A DNA stretch of 64,000 bases from Amycolatopsis lurida (GTDB taxonomy: Bacteria > Actinomycetota > Actinomycetes > Mycobacteriales > Pseudonocardiaceae): assembly GCF_900105055.1 (NCBI RefSeq), contig NZ_FNTA01000004.1, forward strand, positions 620,001-684,000, in the 5' to 3' direction. The notes below the pieces were generated by a model. That model saw only the letters and a list, made by a program, of their open reading frames with translations, was not told the origin of the DNA and did no database searches. This document shows positions 1-7,896 of the stretch, one piece after another. Every line of letters begins with the position of its first letter. The stretch's first letter is position 1. A program made the translations under genes and the position numbers.

Positions 1-609
1 GCCCGGCTCCAGGACCTCGTCGATGACCGGATCGTCGTCACGGGCGCGCGCGGCGACCGCGTCGGCGTGTTCGCCCCACGGCTGATCCCGCAGAGGCGAC
101 GGATGGACGGGCGCGTGCACCTTCCATCGCTTGCGGCCTGCCAGCTGGAGTACGAAGACGTCGTGCACGTCGTAGTGCGCCGAGAAGCCCTGCGACGACG
201 GCGGGGTGATGTAGGCGTTGACCTGTGCGGGGTGGCCGAGCTCGCCGGCCAGGAGCGTGGTGAAGTCGATGATGCCCGGCCAGATGCGGTGCAGCCCCTG
301 GAGCACGATGGTGCCGCCTTCGGCGAAAAGAGCGGCGACCCGGTCGTCACGGACCTGATCGCCGATCTCCGCACCGACACCCGCTCCACCGGTGAACGAT
401 CGGGAATCGACCACCGCCCCGTCGCGAGCCAGCCGCAGGAACGGCGTCCGCAGGCCACGACGGGACAGCAATTCGTCGACACCGTCCAGATCGAGCAGAT
501 CACCGAAATCGCCGCCGGTCCGCCGCAGCAACGGCTCCCTGCCCCAGTGCCGGGCGGCGAACTCCCCGATGTCGGAACCGACCAAGCGCGAAAGGACACC
601 TTTCGTCAC
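1..609 (-). CDS. JmjC/cupin-4 family 2-oxoglutarate oxygenase (partial, C-terminus outside window)
   Basis: The first 203 residues are visible; the gene runs off the left edge. The N-terminal part resembles bacterial RoxA/YcfD-type cupin-4 proteins (an FAARHWGREPLLRR-like opening followed by a JmjC fold). Near residues 141-165 a GFSAHYDVHD segment carries an HxD iron-binding pair (about H145 and D147), followed by VLQLAGRKRWKV, typical of JmjC oxygenases. The second iron-binding His lies outside the window. Family members hydroxylate protein side chains such as His or Arg. The GTG at 609 is preferred because the alternative GTG at 621 lies inside the arm of a perfect inverted repeat. The gene follows a repeat-peptide gene at 668-877 on the same strand, which suggests that peptide as substrate. 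That is inference; a ribosomal-oxygenase role is the alternative. Confidence 0.8.
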   Translation of the reverse strand, partial: MTKGVLSRLVGSDIGEFAARHWGREPLLRRTGGDFGDLLDLDGVDELLSRRGLRTPFLRLARDGAVVDSRSFTGGAGVGAEIGDQVRDDRVAALFAEGGTIVLQGLHRIWPGIIDFTTLLAGELGHPAQVNAYITPPSSQGFSAHYDVHDVFVLQLAGRKRWKVHAPVHPSPLRDQPWGEHADAVAARARDDDPVIDEVLEPG

Positions 610-612
610 ATG

Positions 613-658
613 GCCGTTCACCGGTACCGGGACGCTTTCCCCGGTACCGGTGAACGGC
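613..658 (-). promoter_or_regulatory. 19-bp perfect inverted repeat between peptide gene and JmjC gene
   Basis: Arms 613-631 (GCCGTTCACCGGTACCGGG) and 640-658 are exactly complementary around an 8-nt loop. The repeat fills the gap between the peptide stop (668) and the JmjC start (609). It has no T-tract. It could be a partial terminator or attenuator giving more peptide than enzyme, or an mRNA-stabilising stem. The structure is seen directly; the function is inferred. Confidence 0.75.
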
Positions 659-667
659 TCGCTCAGG

Positions 668-877
668 TCAGCTCGCGCCACTGTCCGCGCCGCCGTCGGC
701 TCCGCCGTCGTGCTGGCCCGCGGTGCCTTCGCCGGCGCCGGAATCGGCAGGCCCCTCGGCGCCACCGTCGGCCCCGCCGTCGTGCTCGCCGGGAGTCCCC
801 TGGCCGGCGCCGGAGTCAGCCGGGCCTTCCCGGTCCTCACCCGAGGTGGTGGAGATGTCGTCGTCGTTCAGGCTCAT
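668..877 (-). CDS. Small Gly/Asp/Ala-rich tandem-repeat peptide, candidate substrate/precursor of the adjacent JmjC oxygenase
   Basis: 69 residues. The leader (residues 1-17) is acidic: MSLNDDDISTTSGEDRE. Two 24-residue units follow (18-41 and 42-65), identical at 20 of 24 positions, each built as GPADSGAG, then GT, then HDGGADGGA, ending in SGAS. There are no Cys, Trp or aromatic residues and no signal peptide. The ATG at 877 has an upstream AAGGGA. An in-frame ATG at 895 is possible but lacks a good ribosome site. Short leader plus repeated core next to a modifying oxygenase is the logic of a ribosomally made, modified peptide; the repeated His-Asp and Asp residues would be plausible hydroxylation sites. 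I do not recognise a named family. It could also be a disordered protein unrelated to the enzyme. Confidence 0.6.
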   Translation of the reverse strand: MSLNDDDISTTSGEDREGPADSGAGQGTPGEHDGGADGGAEGPADSGAGEGTAGQHDGGADGGADSGAS

Positions 878-1240
878 GTCGATTCCCTTTCCCATGATCC
901 GGATGAATCAGTGGCCGGTTACCCCGGTTCTTCCCGGAGCACACCTGCGGTGGCCTTCACGATCGGCGTACCCGGCCCTTGCCGGCCGCAAACCGATTCG
1001 ATACCGATTCAAGGAGGCGGAATTCCTTGTCCCACACACTGCGGAAGCGTCCTGGTCGACGTACGGTGGGAACACGTGGGGTTCAACTCGCAGCTTCGCG
1101 TGTTCGGTGACCTTGCCCGGCCACGCACCGTCCGGCCGCAGCCGGGTGCGTCCGGCGACGTGCTTCCGTTGGCGCCTTCGCACCTGTCGTGAGGGGCTCG
1201 CCTCGAAGCGCGCGTAATCCCGCTTCCCGAGGAGATCTCC
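878..1240. other. Divergent intergenic region between the peptide gene and the STAS gene
   Basis: No convincing gene: short open frames on both strands lack ribosome sites and family-like sequence. It holds a direct-repeat operator/promoter at 993-1010 facing the peptide gene. Just after it on that strand lies a GCCGGGTA stretch that also follows the matching site at 12413-12430. Confidence 0.6.
993..1010 (-). promoter_or_regulatory. 11-bp-phased direct repeat GAATCGG-N4-GAATCGG (site A)
   Basis: Read on the minus strand: GAATCGG, TATC, GAATCGG, TTTG. The two identical heptamers start 11 bp apart, at 1010 and 999. From the first heptamer on, the sequence aligns over about 45 nt with site B at 12413-12430, including GGTTTG and a later GCCGGGTA. 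The site points at the peptide/JmjC pair, about 115 nt upstream of its ATG. Known CarH-type MerR regulators bind 11-bp direct repeats, which makes the window's MerR protein (3961-4842) a candidate binder. A sigma-factor promoter element is the alternative. Confidence 0.6.
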
Positions 1241-1633
1241 ATGTCATCGCCCTACCGACGCACACCCGCCCCCGTACTGGAACACAAGCACACCGCCGAT
1301 CTGCTCATCCTCTCCGTGACCGGGGAACTGGACGCGACCACGGCCCCGCTCCTGCGCCGGCATCTGGACGGAAACCTCCCCGATCGCACGGTGATCGATC
1401 TGTCCCGGGTGACCTTCCTCGGTGGGGCGGGACTCCAGGTGCTGGAGGCCGCCGCCACCCGGGTCGGTCGCGAGCGCCGTCGGCTGGCGTTGGTCACTTC
1501 ATCGCCGACGGACCTCAGGATCCTGCGGCTCTTCGACCTCGACGTGCGGGTGCCGGTGTATCCGCGCCTGTCGGACGCGATCCGGGAAGTCGCTTCACAA
1601 CGGCCTGTCGAGGACACGGGACAGGTCTCGTAG
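1241..1633 (+). CDS. STAS-domain protein, anti-sigma-factor antagonist-like
   Basis: 130 residues forming a single STAS domain (about 15-120) with the usual LLILSVTGELDATTA opening and TVIDLSRVTF core. It should bind an anti-sigma kinase or other switch protein in the cytoplasm. In SpoIIAA-type antagonists the loop after the core strand carries a phosphorylatable Ser (DS-SG). Here the loop reads GGAG at 61-64, so the phosphosite is missing and partner switching by phosphorylation is doubtful. A strong GAGGAG lies 7 nt before the ATG. The 3' end overlaps the opposite-strand FAD oxidoreductase by 39 nt. No kinase or phosphatase partner is nearby. Confidence 0.85.
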   Translation: MSSPYRRTPAPVLEHKHTADLLILSVTGELDATTAPLLRRHLDGNLPDRTVIDLSRVTFLGGAGLQVLEAAATRVGRERRRLALVTSSPTDLRILRLFDLDVRVPVYPRLSDAIREVASQRPVEDTGQVS

Positions 1634-2842
1634 CACCGCACGGGCGGTCCGGCCACCGGAGGCCAGCGCGCCCTGCAGCGAACTGGTGTCACGGTGATCG
1701 CCGCACACGTAAAGCCGTTCGCCGAACCGGATCTCGCCACGGACGTCGTGCGGCGGCGACATGGCCGGGAGCGCGTGGGGAATCTCGTAGTGCCCGGCCA
1801 CCGGCCAGCGCGAAGTGTCCACACGGTACATCCGGCTCAGTTCCCGTCGCACTTCCGATTCGCCGAGCGGCGTGAGGGCGGAGGCGCTGACGAGGGCCGC
1901 GCCTTCCGGGGCGTAAGTCGGGCAGACCTCGCTCAGAACCGAGGTGTTGAGGATCGGGCCGCCACGGCCGTCGATCACGATGACCGGCTCACGCAACGGT
2001 GTGCGTGGCGGCGCGAAATACCAAGTCGTGACGCCGTTCCACCGCGGTTCGGGAACGCCGTCGACCAGACTCGCGGCGGTCGTGCCGTCCGTGGCGACGA
2101 TGACGGCGCGCGCGGTCCAGACGTCTCCGCCGGAGGTGCGCACCTCTCCGTTCCCCACGCGCTCGACGCGCGTTCCGGTCCGCACCCCGGAAACGGGCAG
2201 CAGCCGGGCGAGTTGCCGGGGCAGCTCCCCCATGCCCAGCGACGGCAACGACGGCGCGGATCGCAGGAAGCTGCGCCAGACCAGCCGGAAGAACCGCGAG
2301 GAGGTACTCAACCCCGCCTCCAGGAAGACCCCGGACAGAAACGGGCGGAACACGGTCTCCACCGCGCGGTCCGACAATCCCGCGTCACGCAGTTCGTCGG
2401 CGGTCGTGCCGTCGCGACCCTGGACGATCGACCGCGCCGGACCGCCCGCCGCCCGCGCGGTGAAGGCACCGAGCGCGGCGAGGTCCTTCGCCGACAGATA
2501 GCGCCTTGCCGCGACGTCCCGCAGCGCCTTGGGTGTGTCGAGCGGGTTTCCGAGGAGGCTGAGCCGGTCGTCGTCGGCCACCCGGACCGCGCGCCAGAAC
2601 TTGCCCAGCCGCAGCGCGTCGACGTCCACCAGGCGCTGAATCGCGGGGTACGCGGGATTGAGGATCTGGAAACCGCGGTCCAGCCGGAAGCCGTCGACGA
2701 CGTCGGTCCGCACGCGGCCGCCGACCTCGTCCCCGGCCTCCAGGACGGTGCAGACGACGCCGGCGCGGTGAAGGTGCAGCGCGGCGGAGAGACCGGCGAG
2801 TCCGGCACCGATCACCACGACGTCGGTTTCGTGCACAGCCAT
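1595..2842 (-). CDS. FAD-dependent amine-oxidase/phytoene-dehydrogenase-like oxidoreductase
   Basis: 415 residues. The N-terminus has a dinucleotide-binding VVVIGAGLAGLSAALHL, followed by GGRVRTDVVDGFRLDRG, the standard opening of amine oxidase, protoporphyrinogen oxidase and carotene desaturase relatives. The C-terminus has a FAD-contacting YVCGD followed by SLQGALASGGRTA. It is the last gene of the MerR-Rieske-FAD operon (35 nt after the Rieske gene). Context makes an isoprenoid or carotenoid end-group substrate likely, but the reaction cannot be read from sequence. The 3' end overlaps the STAS gene tail-to-tail by 39 nt. Confidence 0.85.
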   Translation of the reverse strand: MAVHETDVVVIGAGLAGLSAALHLHRAGVVCTVLEAGDEVGGRVRTDVVDGFRLDRGFQILNPAYPAIQRLVDVDALRLGKFWRAVRVADDDRLSLLGNPLDTPKALRDVAARRYLSAKDLAALGAFTARAAGGPARSIVQGRDGTTADELRDAGLSDRAVETVFRPFLSGVFLEAGLSTSSRFFRLVWRSFLRSAPSLPSLGMGELPRQLARLLPVSGVRTGTRVERVGNGEVRTSGGDVWTARAVIVATDGTTAASLVDGVPEPRWNGVTTWYFAPPRTPLREPVIVIDGRGGPILNTSVLSEVCPTYAPEGAALVSASALTPLGESEVRRELSRMYRVDTSRWPVAGHYEIPHALPAMSPPHDVRGEIRFGERLYVCGDHRDTSSLQGALASGGRTARAVLRDLSRVLDRPL

Positions 2843-2877
2843 CGGGAACGCTCCTCGGTGTCACATTCGACGCGGGC

Positions 2878-3894
2878 TCAGACGTGTCCTGCTCGCAAGG
2901 CGTAGCGTCGTTCCGCGTAGGCGAGATCATCCCGCCACAGACGCGCGGACGCCCGGCGCATCAAAGGCCGCAGTGCCGGGGCGATCCGGGCGGCCTTCGC
3001 GAACCCAGGCCGTTCGGAGGTCGCGATCGTCGCCTCGATCACGGCGGTGCGCGGACGGCCGTCGGGGCCCGCTCCGAGCGGGGTGGCATGCGTCTCCACC
3101 ACGCTTCCGATGCCCTCGCCTTCGACGATGGTCATCAGCACGGTCCGGGGCTCGGGACAGGTGAATTCGGCGATCACCGGCACGCCCAGCTTCCCGGCGA
3201 GCCGGAAGGTCACTTCGACCACGAACTTGTCGTCCGCGTCGGAGACCTCATTTCCTTGCGGCGCCGAAAGAACCCGCAGCCGCGTGAACGAATACGGATG
3301 GAACCAGGCCCCGTGCCAAGGGTCGAGCCGGTTCGCGACGACGTCCATCGGCTCACAGATCCCGGTCAGCGTCGCGACCGCTTCGACCGTCAGAGCGCCT
3401 TGCGGACGGGACGGCACGACGGGCCGCTCCGTCGGAGCCTCACCGCCGAAGCGATCGAGACGGACCCAGGCGAGTACTCCGTCGTCATAGGACGGCAGTG
3501 GCGCCCAGCCCGGCCGATCGGACCCGACCCGCAACCCGTGCCATCGGCAGACCAGCTCTCCACAATGGACACGCGCCTGTTCCAGCGGAGCGCCAAGATG
3601 AGGGCAGGCACCGGGTCCGATGGTCAAGGCACCGTCCGTACCGCGCCAGGCGACCAGTTCCCTGCCGCCCGCCCGCAGGCCGAGCGGCTTGTCCTCACGG
3701 ATTTCCCGGCTCGCCGCGACGACGAACCAGTTGCCGGCCACCCGGGCGTCGGCACGTTTGACCGCAGCGTCGATCAGCGCGGGACCGCATTCGCGATACG
3801 TCGGCTCCTGCCGGGCCCAGGCCGGTTCCCGGAAGGGCTGGACCGGCCAGTTCGCCGGCCACCGCTCGAGCACCTGCCGCCTGAGATCCACCAC
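2878..3894 (-). CDS. Rieske [2Fe-2S] domain protein of the DUF5914 type
   Basis: 338 residues. The Rieske domain spans about residues 50-155, with CPHLG and CRWHG supplying the two Cys and two His ligands. The remainder resembles the DUF5914 C-terminal region, containing DPWHGAWFHPYSF. Such proteins recur next to actinobacterial carotenoid genes and are probably non-haem oxygenases or reductases acting on the carotenoid or its precursor; no specific reaction is proven here. The start is GTG with GGGAGA upstream. It lies 66 nt after the MerR gene and 35 nt before the FAD oxidoreductase, so the three are probably co-transcribed. Confidence 0.85.
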   Translation of the reverse strand: MVDLRRQVLERWPANWPVQPFREPAWARQEPTYRECGPALIDAAVKRADARVAGNWFVVAASREIREDKPLGLRAGGRELVAWRGTDGALTIGPGACPHLGAPLEQARVHCGELVCRWHGLRVGSDRPGWAPLPSYDDGVLAWVRLDRFGGEAPTERPVVPSRPQGALTVEAVATLTGICEPMDVVANRLDPWHGAWFHPYSFTRLRVLSAPQGNEVSDADDKFVVEVTFRLAGKLGVPVIAEFTCPEPRTVLMTIVEGEGIGSVVETHATPLGAGPDGRPRTAVIEATIATSERPGFAKAARIAPALRPLMRRASARLWRDDLAYAERRYALRAGHV

Positions 3895-3960
3895 AGACTC
3901 TCCCGTCCCGCGCTATCCGACGGGACCATCCTCTGGCACTTGGAGCGATCTCGCAACGGT

Positions 3961-4842
3961 TCAGGACTTCAGCCGCTCGGCGGCGACCTCCAGCGCGCCG
4001 GCGAGATCGTTGACCCACGGGGTGCCGTGCACATCGAGCCCTTCCCAGCCGGGCCCCGCGACGACGACCTCGAAGCCGTGCTGCTGGAGACGACGGCAGA
4101 GCAGGTCGTCGACGGTGGTGACGGACATCGACCACAGCACGGTCAGCACCGGCTCCAGTTTGGAAGCCATGCCGACGATGGTCTCCGCGGGCACCATTTG
4201 ACCGAGGTAGAGCGCGGGGACACCGATCTCGACCAGTGAAGCGCGAAGGATCTCGACCGGCAGGCTGTGCCGTTCGTCCGGACAGCAGGAGATGAGCACT
4301 CCGCGCTCCGAAGGTGCCGCGGTGAATCGGGCGATGTAACGCTGGAGTGCCAGGGAAACCTCGGTGGTGAGCGCCCATTCGGATTCGAAGCAGACGTCGC
4401 CCCGCTGCCAGCGGCCACCGAGATTCCGCAGAATGGGCAGCAGCACGTCGGTCCAGGTGGCGGCAGCGCCGATCGAGTCCAGCGTTTCGTCCAGCAACGC
4501 CGCGATGGACGCGAACTCGAGCTCTTCCGCGGCCTGTTCCAATTCGCCCACCCGGCGGTCGGCCGGGACGTCGGGGAGCGCGTCGGCGCCGCCGGAGAAC
4601 GCGGCCGCGGCGGCCTCACGGGCACGGATACCACGATCGATCAGCCGCTGCATGTGCTGAAGCCTGCGGACGTCGGCGTCGGAGTACCGGCGGTGACGCC
4701 CGTCGGACCGCAGAGAGGGCCCCACTCCATAACGCGTCGCCCACGTCCGGAGCGTGACCGGCGAGATGCCCAGCATTTCGGCGACCTTGCCGGGCGTCCA
4801 CGAACCCGTGGGCCGAAGGCCGTTCTCCTCGTCGACTTCCAT
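3961..4842 (-). CDS. MerR-family regulator with cobalamin-binding domain, CarH/LitR-like, with altered photoreceptor residues
   Basis: 293 residues. An N-terminal MerR winged helix (about 15-75, with SPVTLRTWATRYG and GRHRRYSDADVRRL) is followed by a four-helix cap (about 95-175) and a Rossmann B12-binding domain (about 180-290). CarH-type repressors hold adenosylcobalamin in the dark and fall apart in light, releasing carotenoid genes. The family W-x9-EH motif is present only as W145-x9-E155-W156; the residue after W145 is Gln, where Thermus CarH has the His that becomes a ligand after photolysis. The lower-ligand motif ExHxxG reads ERHSLP, keeping H192. B12 binding may persist, but the light chemistry may differ. 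It is divergent from crtE and heads an operon with the Rieske and FAD genes. Confidence 0.88.
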   Translation of the reverse strand: MEVDEENGLRPTGSWTPGKVAEMLGISPVTLRTWATRYGVGPSLRSDGRHRRYSDADVRRLQHMQRLIDRGIRAREAAAAAFSGGADALPDVPADRRVGELEQAAEELEFASIAALLDETLDSIGAAATWTDVLLPILRNLGGRWQRGDVCFESEWALTTEVSLALQRYIARFTAAPSERGVLISCCPDERHSLPVEILRASLVEIGVPALYLGQMVPAETIVGMASKLEPVLTVLWSMSVTTVDDLLCRRLQQHGFEVVVAGPGWEGLDVHGTPWVNDLAGALEVAAERLKS

Positions 4843-5127
4843 TCAGTACCACGTTTCCACACCCAGGGAACCGTCGTCGCCACTGAGGACGACGGTCCTC
4901 GCACCGAGGCATCCGGTGCCCGAGCCTACGTGCTCACTCTCAGTGACGCTCGAACACGACAGGTATGGAGCCGTCAGGGAAATGGACGCCCGGCGGCGCC
5001 GGAGCCGACCTGAGGGGCCGGTCCGCCCGGACACCGCCGAGCGCCCGGAACCCGGTTCAGGGGAGGGACACCGGGTTCCCGGAGCGTGGCGGGGTCTCGG
5101 CCACCCTCCGTCGCGAGACAGTCATCT

Positions 5128-5145
5128 TCGATTCGGGAGCGATCC
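5128..5145 (-). promoter_or_regulatory. Diverged 11-bp-phased repeat facing the MerR gene (site E)
   Basis: The minus strand reads GGATCGC, TCCC, GAATCGA, with heptamers starting at 5145 and 5134, 11 bp apart. This is a two-mismatch copy followed by a one-mismatch copy of GAATCGG. It lies about 285 nt upstream of the MerR start. It is consistent with autoregulation, but weaker than sites A, B and D. Confidence 0.4.
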
Positions 5146-5254
5146 GCGGTTTGATCCCGGAACTTCCGGGCACCCCGGACTTTGTTGCCTGGCAGGCGAT
5201 ACCGCCGAGTTGCGAGGGTGTCACCCGATCCAGTAGACAGGGTACACCAGCCAT

Positions 5255-5272
5255 GAAACGGTTGCGAATCGA
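5255..5272 (+). promoter_or_regulatory. 11-bp-phased direct repeat before crtE (site D)
   Basis: The plus strand reads GAAACGG, TTGC, GAATCGA, with heptamers starting at 5255 and 5266. Each differs from GAATCGG at one position. The site ends 28 nt before the crtE ATG, where a repressor would block the promoter or early transcription. It is a candidate operator for the divergent MerR-cobalamin regulator. Confidence 0.55.
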
Positions 5273-5299
5273 ATCATCGAAGGCGGAGGAGACGGTCGG

Positions 5300-6382
5300 A
5301 TGGCGTCGATCATGGCGGAAGAGGCGCCGGCCGCCTGGCTGGAGGCCCTGAGCGGGCGTTGCCTCACCGAGGCGTACGGTTTCGTCTCGGCACGGGCCGC
5401 CGAACATTTCGCCGGCCACAGTGAGGGTGAGCTCGCGGAGACCGCCGTTCCGCAGTTCGTCGCGGGCGGGAAGTTCCTTCGCCCGATGTTCGCCTACGTG
5501 GGGTGGCGATGCGGCGGGCCGGAATCGGACGCGGCCTTGCGGGCCGCGGCGAGTTTGGAACTGCTCCACTGTTTCGCGCTGGCTCAGGACGACGTCATGG
5601 ACGGCTCACCGCTGCGCCGCGGCCGCCCCGCGCTGCACGTCCGGTTCGCGCGCTGGCACACCGAACAGGGGTGGAGCGGCTCCGCAGACCGCTTCGGCGA
5701 ATCCGCGGCGACCCTGTTCGGTGATCTCTTCCTGGTCTGGTCGGAGCGGATGCTCCGGGAATCCGGCCTCGACCCGGCGGCGCTGGCCCGCGGCTGGCCG
5801 CGCTACGACCTCATGCGCGCGGAACTGGCCGTCGGGCAGCTCGCGGATCTCGTGAACGACGCCAGGACGCTCCCGAGCTGGGAGACACTGCTCGACGTCC
5901 TGCGCCGGAAGTCCGGCAACTACACCGTCCGCAGGCCGCTCGAGTTCGGCGCCGCGCTGGCGGGTTGCGGGCCGGACGTCCTCGCCGCCCTCGCCGAGTA
6001 CGGCGGTCTGGTCGGTGAGGCGTTCCAGTTCCGGGACGATCTGCTCGGCGTCTTCGGCGATCCGGCGGTCACCGGCAAACCCGCGGGCCAGGATCTCCGT
6101 GATCGCAAGGCGTCCAGTGTGGTGGTGCTCGCCGCCGAGATGGCCGACCGGCGGCAGCGCGCGGACCTCGACGACCTGCTCGCGCTGCCGACGGTGGACG
6201 ACGAAGCCGTGGCCCGCTGGTGCGCGCTGATCGCGGCGACCGGGGCGCGGGAACGCCTCGGCGAGCTCATCCGGGAACGGGCCGAGAAGGCCCAGGCCGT
6301 GATTGATCCGGCCGTCTTTCCCCGGCATGCCGCGGATTCGCTGGCCGTGCTGGCCACCAAATGCACGGAGCGCGACCAGTGA
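5300..6382 (+). CDS. crtE: Geranylgeranyl diphosphate synthase (polyprenyl synthetase)
   Basis: 360 residues. It is a trans-isoprenyl diphosphate synthase with first Asp-rich motif DDVMD at 97-101 and second motif FRDDLLG near residue 240; GGKFLRP near 56-62 contacts diphosphate. It condenses isopentenyl diphosphate with allylic diphosphates to give GGPP, the C20 precursor of phytoene. The ATG at 5300 has GGAGGAG 8 nt upstream; ATG 5312 is a possible alternative. It is the first gene of a seven-gene operon in which each stop overlaps or abuts the next start. A phased-repeat operator lies directly upstream, so expression is probably light-controlled. Confidence 0.93.
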   Translation: MASIMAEEAPAAWLEALSGRCLTEAYGFVSARAAEHFAGHSEGELAETAVPQFVAGGKFLRPMFAYVGWRCGGPESDAALRAAASLELLHCFALAQDDVMDGSPLRRGRPALHVRFARWHTEQGWSGSADRFGESAATLFGDLFLVWSERMLRESGLDPAALARGWPRYDLMRAELAVGQLADLVNDARTLPSWETLLDVLRRKSGNYTVRRPLEFGAALAGCGPDVLAALAEYGGLVGEAFQFRDDLLGVFGDPAVTGKPAGQDLRDRKASSVVVLAAEMADRRQRADLDDLLALPTVDDEAVARWCALIAATGARERLGELIRERAEKAQAVIDPAVFPRHAADSLAVLATKCTERDQ

Positions 6383-7896
6383 AGACGGTGCCAGGGCCCA
6401 CGAACCGGGTCGTCGTCGTGGGAGCGGGGTTGTCGGGACTGGCGGCGGCCCTGCACTTGGCAGGCCGAGGACGCTCGGTCACCGTTCTCGAACGCGATGC
6501 CTGCCCGGGCGGTCTCGCGGGTCGCGTCGAGCGGAAAGGCTATCTGCTCGACACCGGGCCGACAGTGCTCACCATGCCCTCGATCCTTCGGGAAACCTTC
6601 GGCGCCGTGGGTGCCGAGCTGAGCGAGGAACTGCCGCTGACCCGTCTCGACCCGGCGTATGTGGCGCGTTTCGCCGACGGCAGCACGCTGCCCGTGCACA
6701 CGGACGCCGCGGCGATGACGGACGCGGTGCGCGAGTTCGCGGGCCCGGCGGAGGCCGCGGGCTACGTGCGGCTCCGCGAATGGCTGACTCGCCTGTACCG
6801 CACCGAATTCTCCCGGTTCATCGACTCGAACATCGACTCACCGCTGGGCATGCTCCGCCCGGAGCTGGCCCGGCTGGTGGCGCTCGGCGGTTTCCGGCGG
6901 CTGGATCCCAAGATCGGCTCGTTCCTGTCGGACGAGCGGCTGAAGCGGGTGTTCACCTTCCAGGCCCTCTACGCGGGCGAATCACCGATGCGGGCACTGG
7001 CGCTCTACGCGGTGATTTCCTATATGGACACCGTCGGTGGCGTGTACTTCCCGCCCGGCGGGGTGGCGGCGCTCCCCCAGGCGCTCGCCCGGGTCGCCGC
7101 AGAGAACGGAGTCGACTTTCACTACGGCGACCCCGTGAACGCGCTCGAACGGGACGGTGACCGGGTCCGCGCCGTCCGCACCACCGGCGGCGAACGCCAC
7201 CCGTGTGACGCCGTCGTACTGACGACCGAACCGACCGAGAGCTATCGGCTTCTCGGCCGGAAGCCGAAGCGGCCCGTCCCGCTGCGGCCCGCGCCGTCCG
7301 CGCTGATCCTGCACACCGGAGGCCCCGGTGACCACCCGGGAATCGGCCACCACACGATTTCTTTCGGGCAGGGCTGGAAGTCGACCTTCGACGAACTCAT
7401 CGCCACCGGACGCCGCATGACCGATCCGTCCCTGCTGATCACGCGGCCCACCGCGACCGATCCGGGACTCGCCCCACCCGGCCGTCAGCTCTTCTCGATC
7501 CTCGCGCCGGTGCCCAATCTCGACCGTGGCCCGGCGGACTGGACCGCCGAAGCGGGCCCCTACGCCGAGGAGATCCTTTCCGTGGCCCGTGAACGTTTGC
7601 TGCCGGATTTCGAACCCGAGTTCACCGAGGTGATCGGTCCCGCCGAGTGGGCGGACCGCGGTCTGGTGGCCGGGACACCCTTCAGTTACGCGCACTCGTT
7701 CAGCCAAACCGGCCCGTTCCGTCCTCGGAACCTGCCGCGCGGTACCGAAAACGTCGTCCTCGCCGGTGGCGGGACGGTACCCGGCGTCGGGGTCCCGACC
7801 GTGCTGATCTCCGGCAGGCTGGCCGCCGACCGGATCACCGGGACGCCAGGGCGCGGCGCGCGCGTGCTCGACCTCGCCGCGGAGGCGAACCGATGA
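6379..7896 (+). CDS. crtI: Phytoene desaturase
   Basis: 505 residues from the GTG at 6379, which overlaps the crtE stop as GTGA. The FAD-binding VVVVGAGLSGLAAALHLAGR near the N-terminus and the CrtI signature DTGPTVLTMP (about 55-65) are present. The C-terminal AGGGTVPGVGVPTVLISGRL is the conserved FAD-contacting end. CrtI takes phytoene through four dehydrogenations to lycopene. An in-frame ATG at 6361 exists, but the overlap-coupled GTG fits the pattern of the whole operon. Confidence 0.94.
   Translation: MKTVPGPTNRVVVVGAGLSGLAAALHLAGRGRSVTVLERDACPGGLAGRVERKGYLLDTGPTVLTMPSILRETFGAVGAELSEELPLTRLDPAYVARFADGSTLPVHTDAAAMTDAVREFAGPAEAAGYVRLREWLTRLYRTEFSRFIDSNIDSPLGMLRPELARLVALGGFRRLDPKIGSFLSDERLKRVFTFQALYAGESPMRALALYAVISYMDTVGGVYFPPGGVAALPQALARVAAENGVDFHYGDPVNALERDGDRVRAVRTTGGERHPCDAVVLTTEPTESYRLLGRKPKRPVPLRPAPSALILHTGGPGDHPGIGHHTISFGQGWKSTFDELIATGRRMTDPSLLITRPTATDPGLAPPGRQLFSILAPVPNLDRGPADWTAEAGPYAEEILSVARERLLPDFEPEFTEVIGPAEWADRGLVAGTPFSYAHSFSQTGPFRPRNLPRGTENVVLAGGGTVPGVGVPTVLISGRLAADRITGTPGRGARVLDLAAEANR

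Larger units (their letters stand above)
4843..5299. other. Divergent intergenic region between merR-like gene and crtE
   Basis: 457 nt without a supported gene. It carries two phased direct-repeat sites, one facing MerR (5128-5145) and one directly before crtE (5255-5272), so it is the likely control region of the carotenoid island. Short open frames here have no ribosome site and no recognisable product. Confidence 0.65.

Noticed and set aside
67..897. 276-codon open frame on the plus strand
   Set aside because: It runs antisense to the JmjC and peptide genes; the composition is Arg/Pro-rich as expected for a GC-rich shadow frame, and it has no family features.
908..1183. 91-codon minus-strand frame between the peptide and STAS genes
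   Set aside because: It covers the direct-repeat site, has no ribosome site and no recognisable sequence.
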